Below are positions 10,984-20,630 of a stretch of 64,000 nucleotides of DNA, in pieces. The translations under genes and the position numbers were made by a program. Origin of the DNA: Blasia pusilla (lineage: Eukaryota; Marchantiophyta; Marchantiopsida; Blasiales); contig CM114272.1 in NCBI GenBank assembly GCA_050084515.1, positions 46,686,001 to 46,750,000 on the forward strand. The letters are read 5' to 3'. Positions within the stretch are counted from its first letter, which is position 1; each line of letters starts with the position of its first letter. Below the pieces are notes generated by a model, which searched no databases, was not told the DNA's origin, and worked only from the letters and a program-made list of their open reading frames with translations.

Positions 10984-12197
10984 TTAAGGCTGCACAAAAT
11001 TGGGGATGTCGTCCCGTCTTGCGGCCACTGCATCATAAAGCACGCGTAAATCTTTCTCAATAATGTCCTCAGGGTCGTTGAAGTCCAGCCAAATCGGGCA
11101 ATTCTCCACCTCCCAATCGGACATGCGTTGAGCCATCTCCATGTCGTACATGAAGAATGTCTCTCCATCAGGCGGAGAAGCCCACAATTTGCAGGATGCC
11201 GGCATTTTTCCCCAGGTACCTGCATTCTTACAATGGACGAGGTACCTGAACACCATACGTTGGGCAGCTCTTAGTCGAATTGAATCGGCCGCCTGCTCTT
11301 GAAGATCTCGCTTCTTCTTTGCGAGATCCCTTTTGTTCCCCTCGATTTCTTCGTCAAGGTCTGCCTGAGGGAGGATGCAATCCTTGAACATCATCTTGAA
11401 ACCTGGGTTTTTGATGGGCTTGTCCCGGATGTCATCGAGCCAAAGTTCGAAATCTACAGCACTCTCCACGTTTGCTTCATCCGGAATGGGCTCTATTATT
11501 TTGAGCTCCGCTTGGAGACCGTCCAACATGGACTTCCCGATAAGCCGCAACGCGTCCCAGAACGACCATTCGTGGAGCCAGTGGGAGATCACTGGATCAG
11601 AGACACCCGAAGGATGGTGTGCCGCCCTCTTTTGGGCCTCTATGCCCTTGAGACTGATTTTCATCAGTCGGATTCTCCTAAATTCGCTTATTCCAGACAA
11701 GGCAAATCGATGCCCGCGATCAAGAGACACTTTCTCCCCAATCCGACCTTGCGGATCTTCATCCCTTTTCCGTTGGCGCTTGATAATCGCCTTCAGCTCC
11801 TTGTAAAACTCCGGACCAAGTTCGGGGTTGAGAATGGCGATGTAGCGCTGCATCTTGCTTGCCGTGTACTTCATAGTCAGAGATATCTGCAGCTTGGATG
11901 AATTTTGCACGCCGACATTACGATACTTTCTCCCCTGCTCCGGCTCAATGCGGCGCTCTTCTTCGCGGCCTGTATCTTCGACCAGCAAAGGATTGTGACG
12001 GCTGCATCTTGGGAAATAAACTTATTTGCCCAAGTCTTCTTTTTTATTTGTGCACCCTTTGCCAGCATCTGATTTACCGGGGCGTCGCCCAAGAACTCCT
12101 TGTACTCTGTCGGGTGCGTCGTAAGCACTTTCTTCACCCGATTGCAATCCTGGATCCAGTGGTGGGTGACATTCCCCTCCGATACAATCCTGCACAT
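10984..12197 (-). pseudogene. N-terminal region of the MULE methyltransferase protein
   Basis: The first 70 or so codons (12197 to about 11985) contain THHWIQDCNRVKKVL and pass, after a one-base frame change, into a 334-residue frame rich in Lys, Glu and Arg. Features include KAIIKRQRKRDEDPQGR, a predicted coiled stretch (EEIEGNKRDLAKKKRDLQEQ) and a C-terminal acidic tract. The start is uncertain: GATGTGCAG at 12190-12200 could be a splice acceptor rather than an initiation site. I recognise no domain here. It may be a DNA-binding or targeting module. The frame continues past TAA at 10984 with more Ser/Lys-rich linker. Confidence 0.5.
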
Positions 12198-12239
12198 CCA
12201 AACTTAATATAAGAAATTTTGTAAGGTACATGGGTTCCT

Positions 12240-13408
12240 GTAACCCGTCGGACTCCGACATGTCGTCACAGCTGAAGGTCAGATTCTAGCAACGAGCTAA
12301 ATTATGCAACCCATCGGAGTCCGACGGATTGCATTCAGATTTGTGATTGCCTGGTTTCAACCCGTCAGACTCCGACGGGTTGTTAGATAGTCCATATCAA
12401 AAGTGAACATAGCAACCCGTCGGAGTCCGACAGGTTGCGCAATTTCAATGAAAGCTGCAATTTGACACGAAAAATGTAGCTTCCAACTTCCGAATGCAAC
12501 CTGTCGGACTCCGACGAGTTGCTTTCGGCCAAAAACATCAAAAAACCTCCAAAAACAGCTTCGAGTCAAGAAACCCGTCGGAGTCCGACAAGTTGCTTTC
12601 TTCAAAAAACTTCCAAAAAATATGGCTAGTCGAGCAACTCGTCGGACTCGGACGAGTTTGCACGTCCGAGTCCCGGACGGAAATGGCAACCCGTCGGAGT
12701 CCGACAGGTTGCACGCCTCCGCCGTCCTGGGACAAGAACGCGAGGTGCGCGAGCAACCCGTCGGAGACCGACAGGTTGAGCGCCTCCGCCGTCTTCGGAC
12801 AAGAACGCAAGGTACCCGCGCAACCCGTCGGAGACCGACAGGTTGCGCGCCTCCGCCGTCTTCGGACAAGAACGGGACGTACCTACGCAACCCGTCGGAG
12901 ATCGTTGGGTTGCACGCTTCCCTCATCAAGGGATAAGAACGTGGGCTTCCCGCGTAACTCGTCGGAGGCCGACAGGTTGCACGCTTCCTTCATGTTAGCG
13001 ACGGGTTGCATGCCTTGCCGTCTTTGGGCAAGAAGGTGCGGCACCCATGGAACTTGTCACAAACAGACGGTTTGCACGCTTCCTTCATGTTAGTGTTACA
13101 CCGTGAGATAATTGGGCAACCCGTCTGATGCCGACGGGTTGTGCGCCTCCGCCATGTTCGGGCAAGAAGGCGCGGTATCCGCGCAACTCATCGGAGAGCG
13201 ACGAGTTTCCAGCTTCGATCATGTTTGCGTTTCAAGGTAAGGCAGAAGTGTGCAACCCGTACGAAGCTGATGGGTTGCACGCTTCACTTACCTTGGGTTA
13301 ATAGTTGAGTTACCAGGACTCCGACGGGTTCCAAAAAAATGAAGTGTGCTTCGCAACCCACGTCTATGCTTCCCAAATCCTCTAACCCATTTGTCTCCGA
13401 CAGGTTGC
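12240..13408. repeat. array of palindromic 27-mers, partly a 67-bp tandem repeat
   Basis: Seventeen recognisable copies of a palindrome with arms GCAACCCGTCGG and CCGACGGGTTGC around a three-base centre, plus half copies near 12995 and 13316. From 12686 onward the copies are spaced by 67 bp (12686, 12753, 12820, 12887, 12954), and after one irregular step by 67-69 bp (13048, 13116, 13183, 13252); the spacer is also conserved (CTCCGCCGTCTTCGGACAAG). Before 12686 spacing is irregular (51-84 bp). The array separates the divergent methyltransferase and transposase genes. Confidence 0.9.
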
Positions 13409-13501
13409 AACAGAATTGAATCCATTGTGTCAGAAAATTTCACCTACCAAACTTCATCTTATCAGTAAAATTTTGTCAGGAGAATCGGATTTCCTATTCA
13501 C

Positions 13502-13565
13502 TATAAATTAAAAATTCTCATTCTCATTGTGATTCTCATTCTCATTCTCATTCTCACTCTCCTCC
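13502..13565 (+). promoter_or_regulatory. probable core promoter of the MULE transposase gene
   Basis: TATAAATTA at 13502-13510, about 75 bp before the ATG at 13584, followed by a pyrimidine-rich run of ATTCTC units (13515-13562) like a plant Y-patch leader. It sits at the right edge of the palindrome array. Confidence 0.5.
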
Positions 13566-13583
13566 CGTACGAAATTTCTGGGA

Positions 13584-14312
13584 ATGGATAATCATGTGAA
13601 GCTCACTTGTGGCAATCATCAGGTGGCCCTTCCTCAATCAGAAATCGTTCGACCGCAAGCTCTTGAGTCTTTCATAGCAGTGGATGAAAATTTTCTCTTT
13701 GTTCGATTTCTTCTCCAAATTGGAACCATCTTTGTATCCAAGGATGTTAGGGTGGACGGTACGGAGGACATAATAGGTGAGACAGTCCAGCCAGTGATTG
13801 CAGACCGTAGAGTATGGAATCTCCTACCTCTAGCAAATGGTCAATACAGAGTTTACGGCCTGCCCCTCAATTCGTCTGTTTCCCAAGTAGACGGTCGAGA
13901 ATTTCCTAGTGCTCCGAGCTCTACGTTTGCAACTCCTAGCTCAGTAGATCCGGCTTCGACTCCAACTTCACACGCTCGTAACAATGTTGTTCTCCCTGAA
14001 GAGATTCCGGATGTTATCAACCTCAGTGGATCTGTTGGACACCAACCGGGCACTCTGTCTGCCTACTCGTTCCTCTTGCGAGTATCAAGCAATAGTTTGC
14101 TTTCGTCTCTGGCCTTGAAAATGTTCAAGCACATTCTTGTCGATGAGCTGCCGCCCACGTACGATGGTAATTGCATTTTTGAGTTGCCTCGACTTGCTGC
14201 TCGTGCTCAAAAGAAAGATGGAGGACGCCTTAAGGGTATGGACAGAAAGTCTGATTTTCATCGATGGTGCAGGCTTCAACGGACTAGTGCTTCAATTCCA
14301 AATGGTCCTTGA
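13584..14312 (+). pseudogene. N-terminal part of the MULE transposase protein
   Basis: This 242-codon frame starts at the first ATG after the TATA-like box. Its first 100 residues are compact and hydrophobic/charged, then a Ser/Thr/Pro-rich linker follows (residues 105-150). No DNA-binding motif is evident. The frame ends at 14312, but coding-like sequence continues in other frames at 14137-14376 and from 14343, so one or more frameshifts separate it from the transposase core. Confidence 0.5.
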
Positions 14313-14342
14313 ATTGTCTTCCGCCGCCAATGCGTCGGAGCC

Positions 14343-15587
14343 TTGGAGTGTAGAAGTCCAGCATGCCCGTACCTAGAGCGCAACGGGCGAGTCAATACGT
14401 CGCAATTCCCCCCCAAGAATGCAGAAACTCCATACGACGTCGGTGCCACCATACCGTTGGGAGGCCATCGACGTCCTCATTGTCAGGCATTGCCCTTCTA
14501 CGCTGGAGCGTGTCGTGCATACATATTTTTCATTGTCCATTACTTGGGCTCCACGTCACAGTACACAAGGCTGGCAGTTCATGTTGGCTCCCACACTCAT
14601 CCTGTGACCGATGCAATTCAGAGACACATCAAGGAGGATGTGGCGAAGAAAGTTGCCGAGGTCTACAGAAACTCTCCGGGTTCAAAGCCCAAAGTGATCA
14701 AGCTCACAACAGCATCAAAAATTTGTGAAAAATTGCTTGGAATCCCTGGACAGGGCAAGATCACGGCGGCTGAGGAGAAACAACTCTGGGAAAATCTCCC
14801 ATTTCTCGTTGATCCTGAATGCTTCCGGAATTTGCTGCGTCAAATACGGGTTCTGGATGGAAAGACGGCCGAAATGGATGCTATCGCCAAAATCAAGGCC
14901 AACTCCAGATTTCCATTCATTCAGAGATGGAAGGTCATGGGCCAAGTAGGCGAGGGATCCAGGGCCTATGTCTTCAAAATGTCAACCACAGGTCCGTCGA
15001 GTGACCTCGATCTTATAAATCGAATGAGGGAAGGGGAAGATCTTTATGGCATCTGGGTAAGCTTTGATATTTGCTACACAGTGCTGAACGGATGGTTGAC
15101 AATGGGTGCTCACGTTTATGACCATGTGGAGAAGGGACTCAAAACTATATTTGTCTGTGAAGTAAAGACAGAAGACGTTGGCAATTGGAAGATGTGCTGG
15201 TTGGAGGTGGTGAAGGAAAACAAAAGGCCACCTTCGGAAATTTATGGGTTCATGGCGGACAATGCACAACCTGGGTGGCTTGCTATGCGGGAAGTGTTCT
15301 CGGGTGGAGAGGTTCAACCGGAGAGGGAAAGGTCGGATGCTTTCCATTGGCAACAGTCTGTGACCCGCTACACCAAATCTTGCATCAAGGAGAATAAGAG
15401 GACAGAGCATGTCACTCTACTCCAACGCTACAAGGATAGCAAAACCTTGAAGCAGGCCATGGAATGCCAAGAAGAACTTCATGGGTGGTGGAGGAAGCAT
15501 GCGATTGAGGGGAAGTACAAAGAGTTGTGCTCTTGGTTGAGTTGGTGGACTATACGTATGAGACAATGGGGAAACTTCATGCTGTAG
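14343..15587 (+). pseudogene. MULE transposase core (DDE-type), upstream exon
   Basis: A 414-codon frame. Near residues 45-90, HRRPHCQALPFYAGACRAYI leads to RLAVHVGSHTHPV, a Cys/His-rich segment that probably binds zinc and DNA. The DDE-like region contains VSFDICYTVLNGW, then VCEVKTEDVGNWKMCWLEVV, then GFMADNAQPGWLAMREVF and SDAFHWQQSV, the 'fmtDna.pgw.aar.vF ... HW' block of Mutator-type transposases. The frame ends TAG directly before GTGAGT, so the last codon of the exon has become a stop at what looks like an intact splice donor. Confidence 0.65.
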
Positions 15588-16169
15588 GTGAGTTCACTAT
15601 TTTGTCTTGTCAAGCTCACGCTGAGAATTGTTTGTAAAGTTGCAGCTCAAGTTGAGAAGCGTAGTAACTATAGGGATTTCAAACCGAAGAAACCAAGGAA
15701 GCTGTCGGATGCGACGGGTTGCCCGAGTGTGCAACCCGACGGAAACCGACGGGTTGCATCCAGAATTTTGGTGCAACCTGTAGACAAGTATGCAAGTTCC
15801 ATGTATACAAGGCCTGCAAATAGTTTGACATGGATGGGTTTCGAATGACTTGCACTTGGATCTTCCAGAGTGGCCACAGGTTCTTGCAACCCGTCTGAAT
15901 CCGACGGGTTGCAGTAGGTGGGTTTAGGGTTGCAACACGTTGGGACCCGACGGGTCGCAGAGTCGTTCATGGGATTCCTCGGCCTTGCAACCCGTCTGGT
16001 TCCGACGGGTTGCAGTAGGTGGGTTTAGGGTTGCAACACGTCGGGACCCGACAGGTCGTAGAGTCGTTCATGGGATGCCTCGGCCTTGCAATCCGTCTGG
16101 TTCCGACAAGTAGCTTATTTCGTTGACTCCTGAGTTATTTTCGTTCCCTTCTAACATTGCCGTCGTTGC
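15588..16169 (+). other. probable intron of the MULE transposase gene
   Basis: GTGAGT follows the upstream exon at 15588 and a TCGTTGCAG acceptor ends near 16169, where phase 0 joins the next frame. The interval is noncoding and holds seven palindromes or half palindromes. Confidence 0.55.
15704..16113. repeat. intronic palindromes within a 101-bp tandem repeat
   Basis: Palindrome copies at 15731-15757, 15886-15912, 15932-15958, 15987-16012, 16033-16059 and 16087-16113, plus a half copy at 15704-15722. From 15884 the DNA is a tandem repeat of period 101 bp (starts 15884, 15985, 16086), each unit carrying two palindromes and the spacer GCAGTAGGTGGGTTTAGGG. Confidence 0.85.
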
Positions 16170-17623
16170 AGGGATTGAACATTCATGAAAATGCCCTCTG
16201 CCCCAACACAAGTGGAGCAGAAAGTGTTCATTCCTCTTGGAGGTCATCACAAGCATGCCAACGAATTTCACTTGTGGAGGCATGCCAACAAGATCAGGCA
16301 AGAGCAATGCTACAGTCTGCAGCATCCCATATCTTCCTCACAAAAGGCATAACAAAAGGAAGGGGGTCGTCGATCTATGAGCTCTATGTCAGGGCGGCTG
16401 TGAGATCTGGTGATGAAAAACTCTATGTGGAAGCCTTCAACCGGTGCGTAGCTAGAACTCCCCTCGAGCAAGACGTACACATTGGTGGGGATATTCGTGG
16501 GCGGGTTTCAAGACGTCCCATACAGATGGTGGTAGAGCAGTCCGAGCGAGACTCGTGGAGACCAGATAAGTATCTTGACTTCAGGCAGGTGAAGAGGCAA
16601 CATCGAGGAACGAATCCGGTGATTGATTTGGATGAGGAAATTATGCCTCCCAGGTATTCGGGGACCCCGGACCCGTCCCAAATCCGTGATGGAGACTCTT
16701 CTAGAAAATCAGTGAATGTCTTATTTCAAAAGCCCTCTGTTGCTGGAAGTTCGCAACATCCTGTCACTGGGGTGGTTCAACAATATGGGATTCCGGTAAT
16801 GGAGGTGGATTGCAACCTAAAACGGTGGCATATATCTTGGAGCAACCTAGGACGTGGACCCACGTGCAAGGCAGAATCTGATGGCATTAGGAAAGCATGC
16901 GGCAATTTCCTAAATAAGAACTGTACAAGGATTGGACGACCATTGCCTGGGTTTTGGGGACTCAAAACCTTTGATCGTTTCACAAGGACCGGGGATCAAT
17001 TGAAGTACTTCTTCTGCCCAAATGAATCTTGCGCTTTCCGGAAGTCTTATCCGGCTGTCATTGGAGCTCCGGGGAATACCCCCACGATTTGGCCCATCGC
17101 CGCAGGTACGAACTGCACTCAAGACAAAGTGGACAATCTAACAAGTGCCGGTTTCAGACTTGCAGACGGGGAAAGTTTGGAGCATGTTCGCATTACAGAG
17201 ACCTTTGCATTTCGTATTCAACCCAAGATTGATGTCAACATGTACCCGGAGAAGGTGGATGATCTCAATCCATTATTTCTGTTTGAGTCTAGAAATGGGG
17301 TGAAGAGAAACAGAATGTGTAGGCCAACAGTGGAGAGAGCAAAGCGAATTGCATCAGTTCGGGAGGAAAAAATGGAGATCATCGCCACGAAAGATGTCTT
17401 GAGTGGCAATGGAATAGGAAGGATGTATTGGTTCAGGAACAACACTGTAAATTCAAGTGTCACAGGGGTGTATGTGGTGCACATCTGTTGCTTTCCCACA
17501 TGTTCATGTGATGACTTTGTCCAAAGAGAGACAAGTGGCAAAAGGTATTTCCCTTGTAAGCACATCTACTATGTGTTGCTAGTAGTTTTAAGAGAGTCGG
17601 AGGTAGGAGTAGGAATCCACTAA
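16157..17623 (+). pseudogene. MULE transposase C-terminal exon with SWIM zinc finger
   Basis: An open frame of almost 490 codons, entered at about 16170 from the preceding splice acceptor. It begins GLNIHENALCPNTSGAESVH and has RISLVEACQQDQARAMLQ, typical of the helical part after the DDE core. Mid-protein, GPTCKAESDGIRKACGNF and YFFCPNESCAFRKSYP are additional cysteine-rich blocks. Near the end, CSCDDF (17501-17518) and FPCKH (about 17549-17563) form the CxC...CxH SWIM finger found in Mutator transposases. This exon has no internal stop, which argues that the family was recently active. Confidence 0.75.
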
Positions 17624-17851
17624 CCAATTCTTTCCCTCAAAGAAGTGCAAAGTATTTTAAACAAACCACTTTGAGGATGCAAACTTAGGTTTTAGATTGT
17701 ACTTTCATTTTTCGAGAACCTTCACTTTTAGCTTGAACTCTATTGAGCCCAGGGCAAATGGTAGATTGTTTCCAGACCTTGGATGGAAAAAGTGATTGGT
17801 TCCACACTTATGATTCCACTGATTTTTCAGTTTTGTATATTTTGCGCAATT

Positions 17852-17878
17852 TGCAACCGGTCGGACTCAGATGGGTTG
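17852..17878. repeat. palindromic 27-mer downstream of the transposase gene
   Basis: A single imperfect copy (GCAACCGGTCGG arm) 230 bp after the transposase stop codon and 200 bp from the right end of the element. Confidence 0.75.
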
Positions 17879-18019
17879 CCAAAATATGGAAGAGAAAAAA
17901 AAAACTATGGGACTGCTTGATAACTGAACAAAAAATAACTGCAAAAAAAATCACACAAAAAGTTTCCTCTCTTCAACCCAACGGAAACTCTCTTCAAAAA
18001 AAAAATCTATTTCAGTTGA

Positions 18020-18079
18020 AGGTAGTTTCCTCTCTCCTCTCTCCTCTCTTCCTCTCTTCCTCTCCTCTTACCGCACCTC
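18020..18079 (-). repeat. right terminal inverted repeat of the MULE
   Basis: CT-rich terminus; its reverse complement starts GAGGTGCGGTAAGAGG and continues with the same GGAAGAGAGG units as the left end. The outer 13 bases match the left end at about 8 positions. Confidence 0.6.
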
Positions 18080-18088
18080 CACGATCAC
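18080..18088. repeat. right 9-bp target site duplication of the MULE
   Basis: Exact second copy of CACGATCAC, immediately outside the right end of the element and followed by the interrupted gypsy A leader. Confidence 0.85.
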
Positions 18089-18860
18089 TCTCAACCTCAT
18101 GAGTAATCACTCAAGCACTCAACTAAAAAGGCGGCACTCAATCCCCACTATCTCATTAAGACTTGTGTTGTGCGACAACAAGCGGTGCGGTGCGGTGCGG
18201 AAAATAGACTACTGTCCTATCATCTCATCGACAGGACATACCCTCAAATCTGGATATCCCACACAGGTCTGTGTCACCTAAACCCATACATCAATGATGC
18301 TCTTAGCATCTGCACGAAACCCAATATCCCCAAATAACTTCTCTATATCCAGAAATCCCTAAAAAGACAAGAATGGATAATATGACAATAAATGTCGATG
18401 TCGCTCCTCAACAACTACAAATCTCGATCCCAACTCTGTCGTAAAGATAAATCCTCCTAATAGCTCGTTGTACTCCCATAGTACTGACGATGCTCAAATC
18501 TCCTCGATGTGCGGTGTAGGTCTAGCAAGACTGTGCGGCATTGGTGGCATGGAATGACTACAAACGGCATGGCACTCGAAAATAGGGTGCGGCACTCAAC
18601 GGCATGCCCTCCTCAAAAAATACTTGCTCTGCTCCTGATGATGATGCGGCTCCGCGATCGAGACGGTGCGATGCAGCCACAAGTGGCACGGTGTGGCAAT
18701 CGGCGGCGCGTTGCATCTCTGGGCGTCATGGCACGGTACTTGATCGTCGTCGAGCAGATTCCAATCACTACATAGCAAAGCGGCTAGAAAACTTGATCCC
18801 ATAAAGGAAAATAACCACTTGTCATTGCTAAGCATCCAATCCTGAGCCGGTCGATCCATA
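18089..18860 (-). mobile_element. gypsy family A leader/LTR segment
   Basis: Aligns over about 750 bp with 26630-27330 and 57430-58160 (shared GCGGCACTCAA, CATCTCATCGACA, TGGATAA and GGCGGCGCGTTG blocks). In the other two copies this sequence lies upstream of minus-strand gag, so it is the leader/LTR of gypsy A. It is the continuation of 7285-7457 across the MULE insertion. Confidence 0.65.
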
Positions 18861-18956
18861 TTGTTTGTATTTTCAATTTGGGCCATGTGGATTGGTGTGA
18901 TTGTAATGAGTGCATATGTATGAATTGACTTGTAGGACGAGAATTATTGAGATATT

Positions 18957-19571
18957 ATGGGACATCATGAAAATCAGCAAGTATCTTCTTCGTCCATTGT
19001 TACAAACATAATCAAAACATATGTCAAACGTGGTTTGACAATAGCGCCAGTGTTGAAGGCACCCATTAAGTTTCTCCCTGATGCCACCCTCACTTGGTTT
19101 AGACAATTGATAGATAAAACAAATCTTTTTGAGGGTAGAGGATGGGGTTTTTGGGATCCTGAGTTTGATATTCTTGTTGATGAAAGTATGGAATCCATCA
19201 TGCAAGTGAGTGATTTTATTAGAAGTGGAATAATCATGATTGAGAAACGCCACGTAGAAGGATTTGTGGAGGGCCATGTTGAGAGTCAAGGCAGTAAAGC
19301 AAAGTCCACCCTTGAGAGTGATCGCAATATCTTAGTAGAGGTTGATGATTTGGGATCAATTCAACCAGCAGAATCTGAACCCTACAACCCGATATCTTCA
19401 CTTGATGTGATATCACAGTGTATACCCATATCTCTTGGTAACCCCACTATTCCTGAAGATAGAGCACTTATGAAGTCTTCTCTCATGTCTCGTGAAATAT
19501 TGGAGGTCTGGAAATCAAAAAATATGAAGCTTGAGACTTGGGCTAAACAATTTGGTTGGGAAGATCATTGA
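18957..19571 (+). pseudogene. transposon-like protein of unknown family, part 1
   Basis: A 204-residue frame with hydrophobic and acidic stretches and no recognisable catalytic motif. It is followed after 6 bp by a second frame with zinc fingers, and the two may be parts of one protein separated by a stop at 19569-19571 (the first frame ends QFGWEDH and the next reads WDEGDLPQGRLKC). Flanked on both sides by gypsy A pieces. Confidence 0.4.
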
Positions 19572-19577
19572 TGGAGA

Positions 19578-20162
19578 GTGTTGACATGGGATGAGGGGGA
19601 TCTTCCTCAAGGTCGCCTTAAGTGTGTAGATTGTCAATGGAAGGCAGGGACTGTAGAGGGAACAGTGTCAAAGAGTTGCATTATCAACCTCTTCTTGAAT
19701 CATAGAGTTAAACATGTGAAAACTAAGAAACGCCATAAAAATTGGTGTATAGTGAGGAAATTATGTTGGAGGATTACATTGTGGAGGCGAGAAGACACCT
19801 CTGTTGTGAATTCCCGAGCAACCATTGATTCTGGTTGTATGATTGTCCATAAGCTGAATGAGCATTGCACTAGTGATAGGAAGCCATTTGAAATAGAGGG
19901 GGATACCAATGATGTAAGTTTAAAACCAGAGAAGTTTAGGGTGAGTTGTGTTTATTGTGGTTGCAAGTTCCAGTTGGTGTCAAGTCAAAATAACTTAGAA
20001 AGTAACTTGCAAGGGCATTTATCTTCCCATGAGCATGGGAAGAATGTTCAAGAGTCTTTCAATGCGGCACCTGTCGCTTTGAGGACATCTAGGCCAGGGA
20101 GACCTGCCAAGGCAAATGCACGAGATACTAAAAGGCAGAGGACCATCCACAAATTTTTTTGA
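19578..20162 (+). pseudogene. two-zinc-finger, AT-hook transposon protein
   Basis: Two C-x2-C...H-x-H fingers, LKCVDCQWKAG...NHRVKH near residues 13-46 and VSCVYCGCKFQL...HLSSHEHG near residues 122-155, are followed by RPGRPAKAN, an AT-hook core. BED or C2H2-type fingers with an AT-hook suggest the DNA-binding N terminus of a DNA transposase. In-frame coding-like sequence continues to about 20630, including GSFKDLCCEQCFSISKMNDF, with stops near 20160 and 20394. The catalytic part is absent. I cannot assign a superfamily. Confidence 0.5.
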
Positions 20163-20630
20163 GGGGAGAGTGAAGAAGGTGACAATAATGAGGTAGAGTC
20201 CCACTTGTCTTTGGTTTGATGGGGATTTTGGTTTGAAACAACAAGTTACAATGGAGTCTATGTTAATGTGAAGCCTTTAGTGAATGATCAAATACAGGGG
20301 AGTAAGTGGATTTGTGAGCCGCATGTACGTAGGATTGTTTATAATCATACTAGTCGAGAGAAGGTTCAAATTGATGGGACCTTCAGACATAGATAGTGTG
20401 CATATAACACCATCCTAGGAGGGAGTTTTAAGGATCTGTGTTGTGAGCAATGTTTTAGCATCTCCAAAATGAATGATTTTAGGATGAGAGTGGGTAGAAG
20501 TGTGAAATCAATACACAAAAGTAGGGATACTCTATCCAAGATACGATTGGAGTATTTGACTTCCCCAGAACTAAGAGATGCGGAGAAAGAAGCTTCGCTC
20601 CTAGACAACCCACATTCTAATTCTTACTAA
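20163..20630 (+). pseudogene. continuation of the zinc-finger transposon protein
   Basis: Readable frame with VQIDGTFRHR, a stop near 20394, and then a Cys-rich block CCEQCFSISKMNDFRMRVGR and SVKSIHKSRDTLSKIRLEYL. The frame is interrupted only once or twice, so the reading direction is reasonably certain. Confidence 0.4.

Larger units (their letters stand above)
9389..12197 (-). pseudogene. DPPY-type (N4/N6) DNA methyltransferase gene, broken
   Basis: Minus-strand pieces read in order as a charged N-terminal region, motif IV, a motif V-VIII-like segment, and then motifs X and I. That order is the beta class of amino-methyltransferases, which transfer a methyl group from S-adenosylmethionine to the exocyclic nitrogen of adenine or cytosine. 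Lesions seen: a frame change near 11985, TAA at 10984-10986, an A8-run frameshift at 10754-10761 and TAG at 10374-10376. A palindrome cluster at 10038-10224 probably lies in an intron. Motifs IV and I are both degenerate. The gene diverges from the transposase gene of the same MULE, which suggests capture by the element. Confidence 0.6.
7458..18079 (+). mobile_element. 10.6-kb Mutator-like transposon carrying a DNA methyltransferase
   Basis: The boundaries follow from the 9-bp duplication and from a second copy whose left end (63463) starts with the same GGGGGCTGGTATTC. The left terminus (7458-7520) and the reverse complement of the right terminus (18079-18020) share a purine-rich run of AAGAGAGG/GGAA units; the outermost bases fit only as G-x-GG-x3-GGTA, so the terminal repeats are degraded. 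Inside, a SWIM-finger transposase runs rightwards from 13584 and a DNA methyltransferase gene runs leftwards from about 12197, with a palindrome array between them. Stops and frameshifts in both genes suggest this copy cannot move by itself. Confidence 0.75.

Noticed and set aside
11299-11901. 200-codon plus-strand frame opposite the methyltransferase N-terminal region
   Set aside because: The minus-strand frame is longer, fits the order of the other methyltransferase pieces and has a coding-like composition; the plus frame is its shadow.
12357-13093. Long open frames across the palindrome array with repeated QPVGLRRVA-like peptides
   Set aside because: The peptide repeat is only the palindrome read in frame; frames exist on both strands and have no domain, so they are repeat artefacts.
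12240-13408. CRISPR-like array
   Set aside because: Repeats are palindromic and regularly spaced, but the spacers are themselves similar to each other and the context is a eukaryotic transposon.
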